This document shows, one piece after another, positions 13,619 to 20,098 of a stretch of 20,098 bases of DNA. The DNA comes from Treponema sp. (GTDB taxonomy: Bacteria > Spirochaetota > Spirochaetia > Treponematales > Breznakiellaceae). The number at the start of each line of letters is the position of its first letter. Within the stretch, counting starts at the first letter, position 1. Under the pieces are notes generated by a model that worked only from the letters and a program-made list of their open reading frames with translations, was not told the origin of the DNA and searched no databases. The position numbers and the translations under genes were made by a program. Location: positions 1 to 20,098 of the forward strand of contig JAISTO010000094.1 of NCBI GenBank assembly GCA_031272575.1, in the 5' to 3' direction.

Positions 13619-14548
13619 ATGAAGCGTATTCCGCCCTTTCTGTTTTTTTTGATTTGCGCCCTGCCTGTTTTTCCCCAGTCCTACTCCTACCGGATAAGTT
13701 GGTCCCGGGTTCCCGACGCCCAGCGTTACAAGGTCGTGCTGGAAAAGAGGGAGACAGCCTGGGTGGTCGCCTTCGACTTCGAAACCGAAAACCTGTGGGC
13801 AAACCTGGCGCTGGAAAGCGGCGACTACCGTTACCAGGTTACCGGCAAAGACATTCTGGGGCTTTTGGGCGCGCCCTCCGCGTGGGTTGAGTTTTCCGTA
13901 AGTCCGCCGGAACCGCCGCCTGCGCCGGAGCCGGAGCCGGTACTCGAGCCGCCTGAACTCGCAGCGCCGGAGTTCCTGCCGCCGGAGCCGGAGCCGGAGC
14001 CGGAGCCGTGGGAGGAAGAGCCGCCGGAGCCGGAGCCGGAAGATGAGCCGTGGGAGGAAGAGCCGTGGGAAGAAGAGCCGCCGGAGTGGGAGCCGGAAGC
14101 CGCGGCGGCGGCATACGGCGAGGGAGCCTTCACGCTCGGGGCGGATGTGGCATTCAAATTGCTTGACTTAAAAGAAAGTTTCGCGGTAGTATGTTCTTTG
14201 GCTGGGGAAGGGCGTTTCAGCCGGTCTTTTTCAATAGGGGGGTACTTTATGGCCAGTTTTGGGAGCGCGGAACTGTTTATTCTGGAAAGCGGCATGTTCA
14301 TGCGCTGGTATATTTTCCGTTCCCAGGAAGCGGCGGTGGAACTGTTCATGGAGCCCGCGCTCGGCATCGCCGCGGTTATACGGGGCGCTTCTTCGCAGGG
14401 GGCTTACGAGGGCTTCGTCCTCGGGCTGTCGCTGGGGCTGCGCGCTTACCTGGGGCGTTTCTACATCGAACCCTATATCCGGGCAGGCTACCCTTTCCCC
14501 ATGGGTGTCGGGGTCCGGTTTGGCGGCGCCAACAGGAGACTCAAATGA
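13619..14548 (+). CDS. Pro/Glu-rich protein with N-terminal FN3-like module and predicted beta-barrel
   Basis: 309 aa. A signal peptide (1-20, ending VFPQ) is followed by an FN3-like module (about 22-94: YRISWSRVPDAQRYKVVLEK ... DYRYQVTGKD), the same kind of module that ends the preceding protein. Residues 97-161 are an extended acidic Pro/Glu rod with PEPEPEPEP and three PWEEEP units. The C-terminal part (about 166-305) alternates hydrophobic and polar residues, is rich in Gly/Tyr/Phe, and ends FYIEPYIRAGYPFPMGVGVRFG, typical of a small outer-membrane beta-barrel. I infer an outer-membrane anchor with a rod reaching into the periplasm. ATG 13619 is chosen over GTG 13616 because GGAGG is at 13609-13613. 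The stop overlaps the kinase start (ATGA). Confidence 0.7.
   Translation: MKRIPPFLFFLICALPVFPQSYSYRISWSRVPDAQRYKVVLEKRETAWVVAFDFETENLWANLALESGDYRYQVTGKDILGLLGAPSAWVEFSVSPPEPPPAPEPEPVLEPPELAAPEFLPPEPEPEPEPWEEEPPEPEPEDEPWEEEPWEEEPPEWEPEAAAAAYGEGAFTLGADVAFKLLDLKESFAVVCSLAGEGRFSRSFSIGGYFMASFGSAELFILESGMFMRWYIFRSQEAAVELFMEPALGIAAVIRGASSQGAYEGFVLGLSLGLRAYLGRFYIEPYIRAGYPFPMGVGVRFGGANRRLK
13927..14100 (+). repeat. Hexamer (gagccg) and 21-bp repeats coding the Pro/Glu rod
   Basis: Runs of gagccg hexamers around 13928-13940 and 13984-14008 alternate with a 21-bp unit (gagccgtgggaggaagagcc plus g) at 14003-14023, 14045-14065 and, with one change, 14060-14080. All repeat lengths are multiples of three, so slippage would lengthen or shorten the rod in frame. 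Confidence 0.8.
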
Positions 14549-17500
14549 GCACCGACATCCCGCCCCGGAAAATAAAGAGACCCCTGTGGCTGAAGTTCGC
14601 GGCCGGCGTTATGGCTATCATCCTTTTGGCCCTGATTCTGGACACACTGGTCATCTCTATTCTCATTTCCGGCGATGTCCGGGTGACGGCTGAGGCCAAC
14701 AATTACTACACCAACCAGCAGCGGGCGGCGCGGGTAAACGACTTCCTCCAGGGCAACATAGACGACACGCGGATGCACCTGAACATCCTCGAGGCGACAG
14801 AGGCAAAGGCGGTCAGGGACATGGCGACGACGAACTTTTTCAGGATACACCGGGACATAGCGGCGGTCTTCGTGGAGACGGCGGACAAAACGAAGCCGGG
14901 GCTGCATCTGGTGAACAACGCCCTCCTCGCGGTGAACAAGGCCGGCGCCTCGGCTCTGGACACCCTGCTCGCCGCGGAAGCGGACGACTTCAACAAGGCC
15001 GCTCTTGGAGATATTTTTTTGCGGAACGTAACCGGCCTCGCGGGTTTCCCGGCGCTTGCGATATTCTTCCCCTTTGGCACTACCTCTGCCCAGGGCGCGG
15101 CAGTCATCTGGTCAACAGAGCAGATCAACACCGACTTCGGTGTGGGGACGAATCAGTCATTCCTTATGAACGACAAAGAAGAACTCCTTGCCCACGGGGA
15201 TCCTGAAACGCTGCGGCGCGGCATCGTAAGCGCCGACATGCGGAACATTATTGTCAACACACAACTCAACGATATGCAAACCATCGCGCGGGACACCGAT
15301 GGGACGCCCTGCTTTTTCGCTGTCAGGAAACTGCCCAATCTCGGCGCGGCGGTGGTTACCAAGATACCCCAGGCCACGGTTTTCGAGGGGGTAGAGGCCA
15401 CAGTCCGCAGGAACATCTACCTCGCCGCGATGATCTTAAGCCTGTCGCTTGCCTTCGCATGGCTTTTTTCCCGGACCATCACCCGCCCGGTGCAGACCCT
15501 GGTAAAGGCGGTCCGTCAGGTCGGGCAGGGCGATTACAACGCCAACGTCCCTGTCAGGAGCAGCGACGAACTGGGCGAACTGGGCGAGAGTTTCAACAGC
15601 ATGAGCCGGAACATCGCGCAGAGCCGCAGCGAACTGGACAGCGCCCACCTGAAACTGCAAAAAGTGAACGAGGGCCTGGAGAACACCGTCCGGCAGCGCA
15701 CCGCCGAACTGGAACACCAGACCGCGCTGGCCCAGAGCGCCTCCCACGCCAAGGGCGACTTTCTTGCCTCCATGTCCCACGAGATTCGCACCCCCCTGAA
15801 CGCCATCATCGGCCTGAGCGACCTTATGCCGACGGTCAACTTCAACGAGACCCAGGCCGACTATTTCAAAAAAATAACCAGTATGTCCCATATCCTTTTG
15901 GATATCGTCAACGACATTCTCGATTTTTCAAAAATTGAAACGGGTAAGTTGGAACTCCTGCCCCGTCATTACAACCTTCGCCAAATGTTCGAAAATCTCT
16001 CCTCCACGCAGCGTTTCCAGGCCAGCGCAAAGGGCCTGGATTTCCGCGCATCCTTCGCGCCGGGCCTGCCCGAGGTCATGTACGGCGACGATACGCGGGT
16101 GCGCCAGATCGTCATGAATCTGGTGAGCAACGCGATCAAATATACCAAAGAAGGCTTTGTTGAACTCCGCATGGGCCTGGCAAAACGCCAGCAGGGGGGG
16201 GGGCTGTACATCGCAATTGTGGTACAGGACTCAGGTATCGGCATACAGGAGGAGCAAAAGAAAAAACTCTTCAGTAAATTCGAGCGGTTTGACGGGGAGA
16301 AAAACCGGATGATCCAGGGCACGGGCCTGGGGCTGGCCATTACGAAGCAACTCATCGATTTGATGGGCGGCTTTATCATCGTCGAGAGCGTCTACGGGAA
16401 GGGCTCCACCTTCCGCGCCTTTATCCCCCTGGTGAAGGGCGACAGCAGCAAGGTGCAGATGGCCCTGAGCAAGGACTTCCTGGTGCAGGCGCTGACGGAC
16501 GATCTCCATGTCCTCGTGGTTGACGACGGGCAGGCGAATCTTGCCGTGGCCAGGGGCTACCTGGCGCGGCACGGCATCAACGCCGACACCGCCTCCAGCG
16601 GCGCCGAGGCCCTGTCGAAGGCCGGCGAGCGGCAGTACGACCTCATCTTTATGGATCACCTGATGCCCGACATGGGCGGCATTGAAACGACGCAGCGCCT
16701 CCGCGCGATGGCGGGCGACTGGTGCAAGACGGTCCCTGTAGTGGCCTTCTCCGCCAACGCCATACAGGGCGCCAAGGAGTACTTCATCGCCGCCGGCATG
16801 AACGACTTCATGAGCAAACCGCTGCGCCCGGAAGAACTACACCGGGTGCTGCGGGACTGGCTCCCCTCCGATAAAATCAAACTGCTCACATCCTCCAAAA
16901 ACGGCGCCGAGGCGGAACCGCAAAAAGCGAAGCCCCCCAAAAGCGAGAGCGATCCGCTGCGCGCGGAATTAAGCGGGGCGCTCCCCAATATCCATGCCGC
17001 CCTGGAACATACCGGCGGGCCCGAGCAACTGCGCGACTACCTCCAGGCGTTTTACCGCGAACTTCCGTCAACCATCGATACCCTCCGCAGCACCCTCGCC
17101 GCCGGGGACCTCGAGTCGTACCGGATCGCCATTCACAAGGTGAAAGGCATGATGGCGACCCTCGGGGAGACGGCGCTCTCGGACAAGGCCCGGGTTCTGG
17201 AAGACGCGGCCAAGAATGCTGACGCGGCGGCCTGCGGGGAAGGCAGCGAAGGCGCGTTGGCGGCTTTCACGGCGTTTTGGGAAAAAATCGGGGGGCTTTC
17301 CTTTTTTAGCAAAACGCGGGAACGCAAAGAAGCGGACCGGACGGTCATCATTGAAAAACTCCAGGCCCTCTCCGCCGCGGCGTCCAACCGCAGGCTCGAC
17401 AGTGCCGTGGACCTGGCGGCGGAACTGGACGGCCTCTACCCCGCGGATACCGGCAAGGAAGCGTGGGAACGCGACTGGGGAAAGATAAAAGCCTGCCTTG

Positions 17501-17619
17501 ACGGTCTCGATTTCCGCGGCGCGGTTAAAGAAATCACCGCGCTCGTAGAGCGCCCGCTCGTAGAGCGCCCGCTCAGAGAGCGGCAAATAAGCAAGGAGAA
17601 AAAGTATGACTATAAGTGA
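14545..17619 (+). CDS. Hybrid sensor histidine kinase with receiver and HPt domains
   Basis: 1024-aa inner-membrane phosphorelay kinase. Order: TM1 (about 13-42), a periplasmic sensing region of cache type by layout (43-289), TM2 (290-309), HAMP (about 308-360), a coiled coil, HisKA with SHEIRTPLN (H412), HATPase_c with an N-box MNLVSNAIKY, DSGIG (D562) and GTGLGLA (from 592), receiver with acidic VVDD, phospho-acceptor D704 in FMDHLMPD and K758 in SKPL, then HPt with IHKVKG (H864). A last helical module (about 920-1010, RLDSAVDLAAELDGL ... LDGLDFRGAVKEITALV) resembles tails of other hybrid kinases; its function is unknown. A 10-G tract (16194-16203) encodes G551-G553 just before the D562 box. 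The start ATG 14545 has AGGAG at 14534-14538 and overlaps the upstream stop; the end overlaps the receiver gene by 14 bp. Confidence 0.93.
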   Translation: MSTDIPPRKIKRPLWLKFAAGVMAIILLALILDTLVISILISGDVRVTAEANNYYTNQQRAARVNDFLQGNIDDTRMHLNILEATEAKAVRDMATTNFFRIHRDIAAVFVETADKTKPGLHLVNNALLAVNKAGASALDTLLAAEADDFNKAALGDIFLRNVTGLAGFPALAIFFPFGTTSAQGAAVIWSTEQINTDFGVGTNQSFLMNDKEELLAHGDPETLRRGIVSADMRNIIVNTQLNDMQTIARDTDGTPCFFAVRKLPNLGAAVVTKIPQATVFEGVEATVRRNIYLAAMILSLSLAFAWLFSRTITRPVQTLVKAVRQVGQGDYNANVPVRSSDELGELGESFNSMSRNIAQSRSELDSAHLKLQKVNEGLENTVRQRTAELEHQTALAQSASHAKGDFLASMSHEIRTPLNAIIGLSDLMPTVNFNETQADYFKKITSMSHILLDIVNDILDFSKIETGKLELLPRHYNLRQMFENLSSTQRFQASAKGLDFRASFAPGLPEVMYGDDTRVRQIVMNLVSNAIKYTKEGFVELRMGLAKRQQGGGLYIAIVVQDSGIGIQEEQKKKLFSKFERFDGEKNRMIQGTGLGLAITKQLIDLMGGFIIVESVYGKGSTFRAFIPLVKGDSSKVQMALSKDFLVQALTDDLHVLVVDDGQANLAVARGYLARHGINADTASSGAEALSKAGERQYDLIFMDHLMPDMGGIETTQRLRAMAGDWCKTVPVVAFSANAIQGAKEYFIAAGMNDFMSKPLRPEELHRVLRDWLPSDKIKLLTSSKNGAEAEPQKAKPPKSESDPLRAELSGALPNIHAALEHTGGPEQLRDYLQAFYRELPSTIDTLRSTLAAGDLESYRIAIHKVKGMMATLGETALSDKARVLEDAAKNADAAACGEGSEGALAAFTAFWEKIGGLSFFSKTRERKEADRTVIIEKLQALSAAASNRRLDSAVDLAAELDGLYPADTGKEAWERDWGKIKACLDGLDFRGAVKEITALVERPLVERPLRERQISKEKKYDYK
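17542..17571 (+). repeat. 15-bp direct repeat at the kinase 3' end
   Basis: ctcgtagagcgcccg occurs twice head to tail (17542-17556, 17557-17571) and a diverged third copy begins at 17572. It adds VERPL units to the kinase tail. Each unit contains gagc-gccc-gctc, which can form a small hairpin, some 20-50 nt before the AAGGAG ribosome binding site (17593-17598) of the receiver gene. Confidence 0.75.
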
Positions 17620-18349
17620 ACTGGCCGGCCAGTTGAGCCGGAACAAAACAAGCATCACGCGGCTGAAAACCGTTTTGATCGTCGATGACGATCCGGCGAT
17701 GTTGCTGCTTACCAACAACATTTTAAAAAATGACGGATATGCCGTTACGTTCGCGACAAGCGGCGCCGACGCCCTGGAAATGCTTGACGGCACTCTCGTA
17801 GACATCGCGGTTCTGGACATCCAGATGCCCCACATGACTGGTCTGGAACTCTACAAGCGTATGCAGGCAGACGAGCGGTTAAAGTGCATCCCGGTAATTT
17901 TTGTCACTTCGGAAAACGACAAGGATATGGTGCTGCAGGCCGTGGCGATGGGCGCGTCCGGTTACGTAGTGAAGCCTTACGACGAACTAGCGCTGCTGCA
18001 GAAGGTTCACAGCGTCATGGATGACGCCAAAATCGATCAGGGGAAACTGTATCTGGCAATGAAAGTTCTTTCGATCCTGAGCATCCTGCGGCAAAACAAG
18101 TCCCTGAACGCCCGGCTGTGGGAACAGACCACGCAGCACTCCGCGCAAGAGTATGCCAGCGACGAACAAACCCTGAAACAGAACTGGATGCGGCTCGACA
18201 CGCTCGCAAACCAGATTCCCCAGGAACTATTCTTTCCCATGTTCGAGTTGATGGTGAAACGCATAAAACTCAGTCTCTCCACCAGGGACATCGACGGCAT
18301 CGCGAACGTGGGGAATCTTATCCTGGAAGAACTGAAGCGGAACGGGTAA
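17606..18349 (+). CDS. Response regulator with receiver domain and helical C-terminus
   Basis: 247 aa, cytoplasmic. A short leader precedes a CheY-like receiver (about 21-140): acidic VDDD (D27, D28), phospho-acceptor D71 in AVLDIQMPHMTG, FVTSEN (T101) and K123 in VVKPYD. The remaining 105 residues are predicted helical, with no recognisable DNA-binding, GGDEF or other output motif; NARLWEQTTQHSAQEY and ELFFPMFELMVKRIKLSLS are notable segments. It may act by protein contact, or pass phosphate to or from the HPt of the kinase with which it overlaps. ATG 17606 lies in the kinase's last codons after AAGGAG, so production is translationally coupled. Confidence 0.88.
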   Translation: MTISELAGQLSRNKTSITRLKTVLIVDDDPAMLLLTNNILKNDGYAVTFATSGADALEMLDGTLVDIAVLDIQMPHMTGLELYKRMQADERLKCIPVIFVTSENDKDMVLQAVAMGASGYVVKPYDELALLQKVHSVMDDAKIDQGKLYLAMKVLSILSILRQNKSLNARLWEQTTQHSAQEYASDEQTLKQNWMRLDTLANQIPQELFFPMFELMVKRIKLSLSTRDIDGIANVGNLILEELKRNG

Positions 18350-18391
18350 ACGACGGCCGTCACCTGCCCGAGCCTTTTTTTGTTTTTTTTT
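18343..18391 (+). terminator. Rho-independent terminator of the signalling operon
   Basis: cgggta (18343-18348) pairs with tgcccg (18365-18370, one G-T); the loop holds the self-complementary gacggccgtc. A run of 7 Ts, one G and 9 Ts follows (18375-18391). The stem overlaps the last codons of the receiver gene. Confidence 0.6.
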
Positions 18392-18418
18392 GGAGAAAGT
18401 GCAAAAAAAGTGTATGCT
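18390..18418 (+). promoter_or_regulatory. Candidate promoter of the efflux adaptor gene
   Basis: TTGGAG (18390-18395) and TATGCT (18413-18418) stand 17 bp apart; the -35 matches consensus at 3 of 6 positions and the -10 at 4 of 6. The AT-rich ttatat at 18425-18430 is an alternative -10. The ribosome binding site AAGGAG is at 18436-18441. Confidence 0.4.
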
Positions 18419-18447
18419 GATTCCTTATATAGGGTAAGGAGAAATCT

Positions 18448-19812
18448 ATGCATACAAAAAAGATGACGCTTGCCCTGCTCGCCGCGCTGGGAGCGGCTTG
18501 CAGCGGGGCGAGGGTGGACGAGGAGCGGCCTGTGGCGGTGCGGGCCGCGCCGGTGACGGTGACCGCGCTTTCCGACGAGGTGAGCGGCTTCGGCGCGCTC
18601 TCGTTTTCGAAAAAGGTGGACATTGGGGCCGCGCAGGAGGGGAGCCTGGCCGAATTGCGCTTCCGCGAGGGGGACACGGTGAACGCCGGGGATATCGTCG
18701 CGGTTATGCGGAACCCGCAGTTGACCCTCGCGACTGGCCGCGCCCAAGACGCGAAGGCGCAGGCCGAGGCGGCGCTCCGGCTCGCGCGCTCGCAACTGCT
18801 GGAGGGGCGCTTTTCGGCGGAGGCGAAACTGCTCTCGCTCGAAAAGGCGGAACTGGAGTTGCTCCAGTCGGAGAAGGCGCTGGAGGAGCAGCGCCACAAG
18901 GCCGAAAACCAGGAGGTGCTCTTCGCGGCGGGCGCGCTGAGCCCGGAGTCGATCCGCGAGGTGCGCTTCGGTCTTGACGCCGCGGAGGAGGAGTATCGCT
19001 TAATGCAGAAGGCGCTCGACATCAACCGCATCGGGAGCCGCGACGAGGACCTGGCCGCCGCGGGCCTGCCGGTGCCGGAGGACAGCGCCGCAAAGCGCCA
19101 GGCCCTTATCGGCCTCGCGGTGGCCACGCTCGCCGCCGAGGCCGAGGCCGCCGAAGCGAACCTGGCCGCGGCCGCGCGCGAACTGGTGTCGATGCGCTTA
19201 ATGGAGGCGGAACTGGTCGTGCGAAGTCCGAGCCGCGGCATAGTCGGCGCCCGCTATGTCGAGGAAGGGGAAAAACTCAAAAAAGACGACAGCATCATCA
19301 CCCTTATCGACACCGAGTCCCTCTACGCGGTTTTCCCCCTGCGGGAGGAGGACGCGCTCCGGGTGGAAAAAGATATGCCCGTGCGGGTGAGTCTCGACGG
19401 CACGGGCGGCACCTACGGCGCAAAGGTCGATCTGGTATACCCTCAGGGTGATAGTCAAAGTTTCACCTTCCAGGTGCGGGCGCTCCTCGAGCGTCCGGCG
19501 GCCGCGGACGGAGGGGCCGCCCCGGACTGGAAACTCAAGCCCGGTATGTTCGCCAGGGCCTCGGTCGAAATCGCGCCGCCCCGTCAGGCCCTCCTCGTGC
19601 CGGAGACGGCCCTCATCGAGGTCTCCGACGGGGCCGCGAAACTCTTCACCGTGAACGGCAGCACCGCGACGAGCCGCCGCGTGGGCCTCGGAACCAGGCG
19701 GGGCGATCAGCGCGAGATCGTCTCCGGCCTCTCCGCCGGCGAGGTGGTCGTGCTGCGCCCCGACGCCTCGATGAAGGACGGGGTCTACGTGTCGATGGGG
19801 GGAGGGGAGTAG
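18448..19812 (+). CDS. Efflux periplasmic adaptor (membrane-fusion) lipoprotein
   Basis: 454-aa HlyD/AcrA-type adaptor that would link an inner-membrane RND or ABC pump to an outer-membrane channel. The signal peptide ends LLAALGAAC (Cys18, probable lipid anchor). The first lipoyl half is VDIGAAQEGSLAELRFREGD (57-76) with AGDIVAVMRNPQL. A long Ala/Glu/Leu-rich alpha-helical hairpin (about 93-255) follows. The second lipoyl half is LVVRSPSRGIVGARYVEEGE, and then beta-barrel and membrane-proximal domains ending LSAGEVVVLRPDASMKDG. The helical hairpin contains a polar break (around 193-215, IGSRDEDLAAAGLPVPEDS). ATG 18448 has AAGGAG 6 nt upstream. No pump gene directly follows: there is a 215-bp gap with repeats, and the next gene has its own -10-like box. 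Confidence 0.87.
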   Translation: MHTKKMTLALLAALGAACSGARVDEERPVAVRAAPVTVTALSDEVSGFGALSFSKKVDIGAAQEGSLAELRFREGDTVNAGDIVAVMRNPQLTLATGRAQDAKAQAEAALRLARSQLLEGRFSAEAKLLSLEKAELELLQSEKALEEQRHKAENQEVLFAAGALSPESIREVRFGLDAAEEEYRLMQKALDINRIGSRDEDLAAAGLPVPEDSAAKRQALIGLAVATLAAEAEAAEANLAAAARELVSMRLMEAELVVRSPSRGIVGARYVEEGEKLKKDDSIITLIDTESLYAVFPLREEDALRVEKDMPVRVSLDGTGGTYGAKVDLVYPQGDSQSFTFQVRALLERPAAADGGAAPDWKLKPGMFARASVEIAPPRQALLVPETALIEVSDGAAKLFTVNGSTATSRRVGLGTRRGDQREIVSGLSAGEVVVLRPDASMKDGVYVSMGGGE

Positions 19813-19860
19813 GGAGTGAGGAGGGGGGGAGTAGGACGTAGGGAGTGGGGAGGGAGTGGA
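19801..19860. repeat. G-rich ggagtaggg-type low-complexity tract
   Basis: Imperfect repeats of ggagt/aggg units run from the end of the adaptor gene to about 19860, with several runs of 3-7 Gs. The sequence could form G-quadruplexes on the + strand. It is like the C-rich tract at 5195-5345 read from the other strand. Confidence 0.5.
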
Positions 19861-19880
19861 AAATGGAAGCCATTGACCAC

Positions 19881-19924
19881 GTCGCAGAATGACGGTTGTC
19901 CTTTCCCTTAACTTGTTGATAGTG
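19881..19924 (+). repeat. Dispersed intergenic repeat, copy B
   Basis: Gap-free 36/44 match to 776-819. Just upstream, aatgg-aag-ccatt (19863-19875 region) forms a small palindrome, paralleling the palindrome next to copy A although the sequence differs. No coding potential. Confidence 0.65.
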
Positions 19925-20001
19925 CCCCCCTATCCCACCCAAAAAACCACTTTTTTGCTCTTTTTTCGAAGTTTTTTCGTGACTCTTGTAAAATAATGCA
20001 T

Positions 20002-20007
20002 TATACT
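20002..20007 (+). promoter_or_regulatory. -10-like element before the last gene
   Basis: TATACT, identical to the -10 of the lipoprotein-operon promoter, sits in AT-rich DNA 21 nt before the ATG at 20028. No good -35 box is seen 16-18 bp upstream, so the promoter is only tentative. Confidence 0.35.
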
Positions 20008-20027
20008 TAATGGTGAAAGGGGCTTCT

Positions 20028-20098
20028 ATGGCCGGTAACAGGCGCGTAAGCGCGGCGCGGTTTTCGCGCCAAAAACAGACACTTTTCCTCGTTTCGCG
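20028..20098 (+). CDS. Start of an unidentified gene, cut by the window edge
   Basis: An ATG at 20028 follows AAAGGGG (20016-20022) and opens a frame to the window end, encoding MAGNRRVSAARFSRQKQTLF and three more complete codons. The N-terminus is basic and polar; it does not look like the start of an RND pump or a signal peptide, and the family cannot be told from 23 residues. Confidence 0.5.
   Translation, partial: MAGNRRVSAARFSRQKQTLFLVS

Noticed and set aside
14191..14544. N-terminal extension of the hybrid kinase
   Set aside because: The extension overlaps the barrel-protein gene in another phase; ATG 14545 has a good ribosome binding site and is directly followed by a membrane helix.

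Overview
The window is GC-rich DNA of an anaerobic-spirochaete type, most like a Treponema relative. That assignment is inferred from content: several LPP20/LpoB-type lipoproteins with relaxed lipoboxes, a BMP/nucleoside-type ABC transporter, a FecR-like protein beside a hybrid kinase, and intergenic cgcgaatta repeats. No rRNA, tRNA, CRISPR array, transposase or phage gene was seen. Apart from the terminator, promoter and repeat calls, every gene is on the + strand. The many long minus-strand frames are GC shadows.

Layout. (1) 16-762: a coiled-coil protein with a PD-(D/E)XK-like C-terminal domain, then a palindrome and a copy of a dispersed repeat. (2) 872-5038: a tightly overlapping potassium-uptake operon, trkA followed by two TrkH-type channel subunits. 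The first TrkH lacks the N-terminal hairpin; the second has it. (3) 5039-5492: a repeat-rich, gene-free stretch ending in a good sigma-70-like promoter. (4) 5493-12495: a lipoprotein series (LPP20, a two-module LPP20-like protein, LpoB-like, LPP20 plus a C-terminal alpha/beta domain) running with almost no gaps into an ATPase and two permeases of a nucleoside/BMP-type importer, closed by a hairpin at 12497-12534. (5) 12535-18391: a four-gene signalling operon with its own promoter: an inner-membrane FecR-like protein, a Pro/Glu-rich protein with a predicted beta-barrel, a 1024-aa hybrid histidine kinase (receiver and HPt) and a stand-alone receiver protein, ended by a T-rich terminator. (6) 18448-19812: a lipoprotein membrane-fusion (RND/ABC efflux adaptor) gene, then a second copy of the dispersed repeat, a -10-like element and the start of a gene that leaves the window.

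How the parts may work together. TrkA would gate the two TrkH subunits using NAD(H)/nucleotide. The lipoprotein set resembles, at the level of domain types, the LPP20 plus TolB-N-like lipoproteins that build trans-envelope or flagellar-collar structures in other bacteria. The FecR/barrel/kinase/receiver operon is the best candidate for a little-described system: two proteins with a similar FN3-like module, one anchored at the inner membrane and one probably at the outer membrane, co-translated with a phosphorelay. Long poly-G tracts inside the kinase and trkA raise the possibility of slipped-strand ON/OFF switching. All functional statements come from reading motifs by eye; no database search was run.
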